The notes under the pieces: generated by a model
What the model was told of the DNA's origin: nothing
The model's input: only the letters and a program-made list of their open reading frames with translations
The model's database searches: none
Position numbers and translations under genes: made by a program
Shown: in pieces, positions 56,963 to 64,000 of the stretch
Layout: each line of letters begins with the position of its first letter
Numbering within the stretch: the stretch's first letter is position 1
DNA from: Takakia lepidozioides
Lineage: Eukaryota; Streptophyta; Takakiopsida; Takakiales; Takakiaceae
DNA length: 64,000 nucleotides
Direction of reading: 5' to 3'
Assembly: GCA_030704615.1 (NCBI GenBank)
Contig: CM060731.1
Coordinates: forward strand, 90,688,756-90,752,755

Positions 56963-59581
56963 CTACAGCACTCTTGGCGAGAATATCAACAAGCTGCCCC
57001 TACAGATACGAAGAGAAGACAACAAATGTTTCCCCAGGTATTTGTCGTCACCAATAATGCGAAGTATGTCTACAAATTCTTTGTCCATGGAGGATGGTAC
57101 GAGGACAAGCTCCGCATCATAGGGGAAGTCATATGTGGAAGGGCCCTCTGTTGCATTTCCCAAACCCTCTTCATTGCCGCCACTTGCATGAACCCTAAAC
57201 ACATTATGCAATCCTCCATGAATGGTTCCCAGCGCCGTGCCACAAGCGCGCACTATGAGTCCATCCTGCAAGTGTGGATGAAGCGACTTCAGGACTCGGA
57301 CTTGATGCTTGCATAAATTGCCCTTCATTGCCCATGGGCAAGTGCAAGAAGCCCATTTGCATCCGGGGTTGTGAACAATGTAAATTGTGTTTGGGTGATT
57401 GGTGCTTAGAACATAGGCTAGTTGCCCAGGATGGAACGGAAGAGTGACATTGCAAGCAGGGATGTCGCGTGCCGCAAGCACAGAACTGGATATCTACTTC
57501 TCGTGTTTGTCATTCCTTATGAATATGTGCGTCTTTAGGTGAATTTGATACCAGTAGTGTGTTAGCACACGGCCTGTGAGTTCCCATATGAGCCAATCCA
57601 CTCTACGCCCAGTCATTTTGTCTTTCCCCATCCTTAGTCTTGCCTTCAAGTTTCCATGGTATGCCTCAATGCTAGCGTTTGTGTCTTGACTGGCATGCAG
57701 AACATGGCAAGCTGCCGTACACCACATTGCTATTTTAGGACGTCATTCCTTTCGATGTAGTCCAAAAATTCATGCCCATTCGGATATTTCTTTCTTATGC
57801 CTCGGAGTGTTGTTGCTATCCACGCAAGACCTTCTTTGGGATTGCTTGGTCCACCTCTACAGTACATGAGGTCTCCCATATCTTTCAGCAAGTTTGCGGC
57901 AGTGATAGGATCTTTGGTTTTCGCGCATGATTGCTTCACCCAAGCCCGCCGGACATGCCAAAGGCACAAGAAAATGAGCACTCCTCGGAAAACAGCCTTG
58001 CAAAGTACACATGCTCACATGAGAGACCTCAAATAGAACTTCGCCAGTGGACTTGGGCACGACTCTTTGGTGGACTGGTCTGCCCGTCTGTTCTAGTGGA
58101 CTTGCCCAACGGATTCAGCCAGTAGACTTGCCCACTCTGACTTGCCATCAGTGTTGCCCTCACGAGACCGCCAGCAGACCTGACCACGCTGACCTCGCAG
58201 CGGACTTGCGTAAGTGAGTTTTGCAACGGACTTGGCCAGAGGGCATTCCGAGCGGACTGGGTTGCCAGCAGACTTCCGAACAGTCCCCTCTGGCAGACTC
58301 GCCTACCAGCGGACTTGCTAGACCAGACTGAGCTCGCAGCAGACTGGCGCACGTGAGTCTTGCAGCGGACTGCTTGCGAATAGTCCTCTCCCGCAGACTA
58401 GCCTGCCAGTGGACTTGCCCTCCGGAGACCGGCAGCAAACTTTACCCAGACTTTGCTGGCAGCACACCCGAGCAGACTGACCTTGCAGCATACTTGCACA
58501 AGTGAGTCTTCCAGCGGACTTCGCTAGAGGACATTATTAGCGGACTTGCAGAAAAGAATGGGCCGGACTTGCAGCCAGGACTGCGTTGTATGGCAGGGGA
58601 CTTGCCAAAGAGACAGACAATGGACGCACGCAGCGGACTTGCATGCAAGTGTACAGGAGGGTACGTGAAACTTACGTAATGGCGTTTATTTCGGCGTCGG
58701 CATCGTCCACAATGAAGGCATTGGATCGCCAGTCCGGCATTTCTGCGAGGAGTGAGTCCTGCAAGGCTGCCATCCACGGCACCAGGTCTGTTAACCGCTC
58801 ACACGCGATATTTACGCAACTGGTATAACCGTTTAAACACTCGTCAAAGACCGTCAACGTGTACAATGGGAACTGTTCAAATGCAGAATGTCAGATGCTG
58901 CCAGTGTACGTACATCCACTAGTTTTGCAAGCGGATAAATTGTGAAAGGGATGAAGAGTACATTGTGGTGATTTGTCCCGAAGGTTGCATCGCATGCAAC
59001 GATACGAGCATGGCCTAATTGAAGCATTTGCTTCTTCTGCCACTCAGTCTGTATGCCGATTGTGAATGTTAAGTCGCCATCGTAGTGCTTGAATGTTGGC
59101 GCCAATTTCTCCTCTTGATAGAAGAAGACCGATTTCAGGTTCTGGTCTTTCCACATGCGGACACTCTCCGCATTGTTGGCATGTTTTTTGAACGTTTGTC
59201 CACTGCCCGTTTCTTGGCCAGGTTGTGCACATCCTGCTCCAACAAAAAATCATCCCGTGTCCATGCATCCCCCAACCCGGTGTTGTTCATGACGTGCTCT
59301 TTTTTTCCCATCATGATTTGGGTGACTGACAGTCTCGGCATCAGACACTCCCATGACCCATGCTTTCCATTTCTCGTTAATGTGTGGTGCATAGGCGTGG
59401 CGAGTGTTCCTGAACTCAGCGGACTTCCCATGACAGGCGTTCCCTTTCGCTGCTGTTATGCTCCATATTTTTGTAGTATGTGAGGACACAAATGTCGGGG
59501 GCGAGATAGGATTGCCCTGGACCTTGAAAACAGCATTGGCAACCACGCTTGTAAGACTCTCCATATTCCGACTTTGCTTTC
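56963..59581 (-). pseudogene. MULE transposase with SWIM zinc finger, copy 2 (decayed, cut by assembly gap)
   Basis: Minus-strand order from the gap leftwards: GCQCCFQGPGQSYLAPDICV and HNSSERE (the DNA-binding-like N-terminal region, about 59550-59440), MWKDQNLKSVFFYQEEKLAP (59156), HARIVACDATFGTNHHNVLF (first catalytic Asp, near 58985), then LYTLTVFDE and FIVDDADAEINAI (second Asp region, near 58700). An intron-like block of CAGACT repeats (58030-58660) follows, then LCLWHVRRAWVKQ (C..H motif, near 57960), TNASIEAYHGNLKARL (catalytic Glu, near 57660) and CTCPWAMKGNLCKH (SWIM finger CxC-x8-CxH, near 57370). The tail ends at 56963. Frame changes near 59165 and 57728 and a TAG near 57493 inactivate it. 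It is a different subfamily from the copy at 7-10.7 kb. Confidence 0.8.
58030..58665. repeat. CAGCGGACTTGC / CAGCAGACT repeat block inside the MULE gene
   Basis: Units such as CCAGCAGACTTGCC, CAGCGGACTTG and GAGTCTTGCAGCGGACT recur about twenty times. They sit between the coding segments for FIVDDADAE and CLWHVRRAW, so the block occupies an intron position of the transposase gene. Confidence 0.85.
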
Positions 59582-60081
59582 NNNNNNNNNNNNNNNNNNN
59601 NNNNNNNNNNNNNNNNNNNNNNNNNNNNNNNNNNNNNNNNNNNNNNNNNNNNNNNNNNNNNNNNNNNNNNNNNNNNNNNNNNNNNNNNNNNNNNNNNNNN
59701 NNNNNNNNNNNNNNNNNNNNNNNNNNNNNNNNNNNNNNNNNNNNNNNNNNNNNNNNNNNNNNNNNNNNNNNNNNNNNNNNNNNNNNNNNNNNNNNNNNNN
59801 NNNNNNNNNNNNNNNNNNNNNNNNNNNNNNNNNNNNNNNNNNNNNNNNNNNNNNNNNNNNNNNNNNNNNNNNNNNNNNNNNNNNNNNNNNNNNNNNNNNN
59901 NNNNNNNNNNNNNNNNNNNNNNNNNNNNNNNNNNNNNNNNNNNNNNNNNNNNNNNNNNNNNNNNNNNNNNNNNNNNNNNNNNNNNNNNNNNNNNNNNNNN
60001 NNNNNNNNNNNNNNNNNNNNNNNNNNNNNNNNNNNNNNNNNNNNNNNNNNNNNNNNNNNNNNNNNNNNNNNNNNNNNNNNN
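59582..60081. other. Assembly gap (500 N)
   Basis: Exactly 500 N, which suggests a fixed-size placeholder of unknown true length. The MULE pseudogene enters it from the left and a palindrome array begins immediately to the right. Contiguity of the two sides should not be taken for granted. Confidence 0.98.
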
Positions 60082-60094
60082 ACTTACCACAAAA

Positions 60095-60690
60095 AGGCTA
60101 TCCCTGGACGGCAATAGGGCCTAGAACTGGAATACGGCGCAGAATTTTTTCCAGTTCCCGGTCCAGCCACCTAGGGACTTTAAGCCTAAAATGGCTTAGT
60201 CCCTGGACGGCATAGGGCCTGGAACGGGAATATGGCGCCGAATTTCCACTTCAGGGCCAGCCATCTAGGACTTAGCCGTAAATAGGCTAAGTCCCTGGAC
60301 GGCAATAGGGCCTAGAACTGGAATCGGCGCCGGAATTTCCATTTTCCGGGCCACCACCCTAGGGACTTAGACCGAAAATGGCTAAGTCCCTGTCGGCAAT
60401 AGGGCGAACTGGAATATTGGCGCCGAATTTCCACTTCTGGCCAGCCAGTCTAGGGACTTACCCGAAAATGGCTAAGTCCCTGGTACGGCAATAGGCCTAA
60501 ACTGGAAAACGGCGCCGAATTTCCAGTTCCGGGCCAGCCACACTAGGGACTTAGCCCGAAATGGCTAAGTCCCTGAACGGCAATAGGGGCCTGGAACTGA
60601 AAATATGGCGCCGAATTTCCATTCCGTCCAGCCAGTCTAGGACTTTGCCATTTTCGAGCCCTGACTGGAAATCGGCGCCATTTTCCTAAC
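60095..60690. repeat. Palindrome array D (about 95-bp units, seven cores)
   Basis: Cores like GGAATATGGCGCCGAATTTCC occur near 60131, 60228, 60322, 60414, 60504, 60601 and 60668, about 95 bp apart. Between them lies a second inverted pair, CTAGGGACTTAGCC and GGCTAAGTCCCT, with CGGCAATAGGGCCT. The core differs from the array A/B core (GGAAATGCGGC and GCCGCATTTCC) by only a few positions per arm. The array adjoins the second ParB-like gene copy. Confidence 0.9.
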
Positions 60691-60929
60691 ACACACCCCA
60701 CTTAGGCCTCTACATCCTGAAATGCCAGGACTTGAAAGAAAGGCAGCGCGTATGTACCTGTACAGAAGGCGCATTGCTGCTTTGTCCGCGTTCGGCTGGT
60801 CGGTGAACTCGTGGCTCCGGCGAGCATCTGCTACTCCCGAAAGAATTTGGTTTTGTAGAGCAGAAAGTTACCTCGTCACATGGTCACGCAGCTCTCTGCT
60901 GCAGGAGATATCTCCATCTTGAACTGATG

Positions 60930-63060
60930 TGCTTGTGTGTCCAGCTGCTCTTGCGCATTCGTCGTCACCTGTGGAGATTGTCCATCAGATCGCTTTCCTC
61001 AAAAAATACAATGAATCACCCCTACTAGATTACAAGCCCCAAACGAAGCGTGGGAAGTACCTGAACCACCATGTCATGTCATGCGGTTCATCCACATGTC
61101 GAATGTGGGGTCAGAGAGTTTGTCCGGTTTGGGGAAGCTCCACATGTCCCTGGTACTTTGGGAACCATTCCAGATTTGGAGCCCCCGTGTCTGTCCAACC
61201 ACCAGCATATTCGTAAGCGCCAAACACCACAAAAAGGAGTTGTTTGCCACCACAATTTGGTTAAGAATGTATCAACCTTTTCTGTTGCATCCACACAGGA
61301 TGTGGCTAGACGATGGAGCTTCTCCAATGTCATCGTGGGCTTCAGAGCGCGAGAGTAGTGCTTTCCCACCTCCCAGAAAGTCGGCACCAAGGGCGGATCA
61401 GCTATGGCCACGTACTTTACCATCCGCGACTTGTAACTTTATGCGGGCCCTCACCTCCGCAGCTGGACATACGATTCGAGTTCCGGGAGGGTTGGATTCT
61501 TCTCCTCTGACTCCATGTAGAACCTCCGCGCATGTGCCAATCCTGCTGTATTTCGTCTGTCGAAAAGCAGCACATAAGATTAGAGATCCTGCTCAACACA
61601 ATTTCTTCTATTGGGGGAGGAGAGACAAATTAGCTCAACAAAACTCAGGAGCTTTACCCGAAATATGTAGTCCACCATGGCGTCGACGCTCAGCCTATAC
61701 CAGTTCTGTCTGCCTTTGCTCCTCCGACTTGCGCAGGAGGTCGGCACTGAGGGAATTGGCAAACTCTCACCCCCTGCCTCCCGACATCCTTCACTCGGAA
61801 GAGCATATGGGACAAGTTGGTGGCAATGAAGGCATTCTCAGTCACCCTGCAGTGCCACATTTCCATCAAACAATACTGAAATGGAATTTTCATCATATAT
61901 GAGGATTCGCAATGAAATGACTTCCAAATTCAAAGTCCAAAAGCGAGAGGGTTGTAGCTTACGAGTTGATGTCGGCCATTGCAGCTTTGAGAAGACTGCG
62001 ATCTTTGGGCCCCGCAACCTTCAGCACAACACAATCGGCGAAATGCCAATCGAGATCGTTGGGGTGGGCTTGCAATGTGCTCCATCCATGCCAGGAGGCG
62101 ATGATTGCCGTCCCACACGTAGAACATCTTACCGGACATGTGCTGGAAAAGAGGATCACTAGCAATCGATCTCTCGAACTCCTCATTTCGCGTTTGCCAA
62201 TGGGGACCCCATTTGTCCACCTCATCGGAAGTGTGGGCACGGGAAGCTCCGTGGTCGTTCTCAATGGAAACGTAAAAGGCGGCAGACCCCAATTCGATAT
62301 CCATCCCGGCAAGAGAATTTCAGCTTGTCGATATCGCCTGGGAGGGCAGGTCTCACCACCTGCAATGACACCAAGCGGCAAAGGGGAATTCGAAGCTTGC
62401 CGGGTACACCATGCCCCCCAGCACCCTGCCAATGTTGCTGTGGGTTGCCTCCAACATCTTGGCAGCGGCCAACTTCATATCCGCCTCAACATGACGTCTG
62501 CTGCAGATGGGTTTTCCGGGCAGCCCACCAAACCGCCAAATCCAGCCTGTATGCTCCGGGTTTGGGGCCTGGGGATGTCCGGAGAAATGTCATCCTGGTC
62601 AGAAATCCATGTCGTCCTCCTCACAGGGTCAGCCACCTGCGAAACCACCTCCAGCACTCTCGTCGTCTCTACTGCCCTCTCCCTGGCTTCACCTCGAACT
62701 TGCACAATCGGTGCTCTTTCAGGTGTCTTTCCTCTCCTCCACTCTCCACCGTATGGGTAATTGCGGGGCTGCACTTGCCCGCGATGGTCTAACCGGTGTG
62801 CTACTGCCTCTCTGTGGTGTCTTGTAGGGATCCACCGTCTCTGTGGTGTCCCTCGCTTACATTGGCATCTGTCATTGGGCACCCCGGGCCTCTTCAGCTG
62901 CCTTTTGTCTTTCCTCCTTGCTAGCATTCTGTCTCGTCTGTTCTTGCCCTCTCTTTTGCCCTCTCACGGGCTTTCTTTTCTTACTAGGGCTAGCAACAGG
63001 GGCCCTCCAGGACGACCACCTTTGATTGAGGCGAACTGACACCCTCGCGCGCACTGCTCA
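60930..63060 (-). pseudogene. ParB-like protein gene, copy 2 (partial, frameshifted)
   Basis: This is a paralogue of the gene at 2.1-5.0 kb. From the right the minus strand gives a basic N-terminus (VASPSKKRKPVRGQKRGQEQ, near 62990) and MLEATHSNIGRVLGG (near 62455), then LRIPLCRLVSLQVVRPALPG, FYVSIENDHGASRAHTSDEV (62270) and LFQHMSGKMFYVWDGNHRLL (62135-62080). The last contains an intact DGNHR motif like that of ParB/sulfiredoxin-type domains. DLDWHFADCVVLKV follows, then MADINS split by an intron (GTAAGC donor at 61962, CAG acceptor at 61847), then VTENAFIATNLSHMLFRVKD. Further exon-like pieces include FYMESEEKNPTLPELESYVQ (61540-61450) and TMTLEKLHRLATSCVDATEK (61330). No methyltransferase motif was found before array D, so the C-terminal half is lost or beyond the gap. 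One-base shifts near 62420 and 62075 disrupt the frame. Confidence 0.55.
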
Positions 63061-63609
63061 CTCCCCCCTCCCGCAGCCCGTTGACTGCTCTCTCGCCGGG
63101 GATTGCATGTGCTTAGCTTTCTTCTTTTTCTTTGCGTGGGCGGGCCCTACTGCATGTGCATGAACAACCTCCATTGCCGGATCTGCTGTCCTCATGTCCT
63201 CACGCCCTTCACCTGCCATGCCGCCTGCACCAACCTCCCCAATGCCTACTCTATCGTAATCTCGTTGCAAGTCCTCCCGTCCACCAACAAAAGATTTAAG
63301 TTTTGCCCTCTCGCCCCAAGTTGGGCGATTCAAACATGCGATGAGTTGGAGCTGTCGATGATACCACCAGCGTGCCGGGCTCGTCGTCACTCTGTGATTG
63401 ACAAAAATCGTGAACACCAACAGTGGTGCAAAAAGCAGCAGCGCAACCACCATAGCAGCAATCATGTAGCAAAAATGAAAACATAACAAGTTTAGGAAGT
63501 ATGGAGAGCCATGCAACAACAATGAAAACAAATGCAACCATTGCCTAAGAATGACATGCACAAGCAGCCTTCTCCAGAGCTGCCGGATTTGCACACGCAT
63601 TGCAAACAA
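63058..63609 (-). other. Open frame with a possible membrane segment and basic tail
   Basis: A 183-codon minus-strand frame upstream of ParB-like copy 2. It has a hydrophobic run (AAMVVALLLFAPLLVFTIFV) followed by a Gly/Glu/Arg-rich part and KKKKKAKHMQSPAREQ. It stops just before the basic N-terminus of copy 2 and may be its first exon or 5' flank. No family is recognised. Confidence 0.25.
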
Positions 63610-64000
63610 TCTAAGGTTCAGTCAACTATCTAAAGTTCACTCATAAAGCAAAGCCAGGATGAAGATGCAGAAACAAAGCGAGGTAACGAAGCGAAAGCAA
63701 AAAAGAAATCGAACAAACCGAAAGCAGAAGTGGCTTGCCTGAGAGTACTCGGCTTCAGTTGGCGCAGGTTTGTGAGCAAGACACTGGAATCTCCTGCTGG
63801 GAGCTTCAGTTTGGCCATGCGAGAGATTGGCCGTCGTCCGTAGTACAGAGCTTTCAACTTCCGCCGCGGTCTGGATCTGAGGTCTCTCTCAGGAGAGCCA
63901 CGCCCTTCAGGCGGCATAAGTCCCAGCCAAAAAGATCTCCTTTTTTGGGGTACATGCCTGGAATACCATGTTAAGCCAAGTATAGCATAAGATTTAGGGT
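63610..64000. other. No recognised gene; ends in TTTAGGGT
   Basis: Short frames only. The last bases read TTTAGGGT, a single telomere-like word at the window edge, too short to interpret. Confidence 0.4.

Noticed and set aside
59416-60215. Frames of over 200 codons across the gap
   Set aside because: Most codons are N. Only the edges carry sequence.

Overview
This 64 kb window looks like nuclear DNA of a green-lineage eukaryote. The evidence is a ten-exon gene for a plastid-type DUF1350 protein, TTTAGGG telomere-like words, plant-type CACTA, MULE and LINE elements, GT-AG introns and a 500-N assembly gap. The SWIM-domain MULE proteins and the general style recall charophyte algae or early land plants. 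That placement is a judgement from memory, not a search. Most of the window is decayed mobile DNA.

Region 1 (1.0-11.2 kb). A minus-strand gene (5030-2119) encodes a ParB-like DGNHR-type domain followed by a DNA-methyltransferase-like domain. A plus-strand SWIM-type MULE-like transposase gene (about 7095-10727) points away from it. Between them lie 23 copies of a 22-bp palindrome with a GGCGCC-type centre, spaced 53 bp apart in a higher-order pattern. Related palindromes flank both genes, and one sits inside a 96-bp intron of the methyltransferase gene.

Region 2 (11.2-26.7 kb). This holds a degenerate tandem repeat (12.2-14.6 kb) with two copies of a tRNA-like segment, LINE C-terminal remains, a CACTA remnant (17.9-19.4 kb), two more tRNA-like promoter boxes, and a strand-biased block (20.2-22.4 kb) with long unrecognised reading frames.

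Region 3 (26.7-46.5 kb). This is the one clearly intact host gene. It runs on the minus strand with ten exons, all phases consistent, and a 459-residue product with a GHSLG nucleophile elbow and a likely plastid transit peptide. Introns 8 (4.0 kb) and 4 (11.3 kb) are filled with copies of one LINE family, and intron 4 also holds a tRNA-derived SINE.

Region 4 (47.5-59.6 kb). A decayed plus-strand gene (about 49480-55300) has a 5'-UTR intron, a Cys/His zinc-finger-like segment and Gln-Thr-rich linkers. It is interrupted by a 729-bp hAT-like element and preceded by five copies of a roughly 240-bp repeat. The word AGTCTG/CAGACT saturates the region. A second SWIM-MULE pseudogene (59581-56963, minus) follows and runs into the gap.

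Region 5 (60.1-64 kb). A second palindrome array has a closely related core. Next to it is a second, partial ParB-like gene (about 63060-60930, minus).

The most interesting theme is the repeated association of ParB-like/methyltransferase genes, SWIM-MULE transposases and palindrome arrays. Several in-frame stops in the dead elements look like C-to-T changes in CGA or CAG codons.
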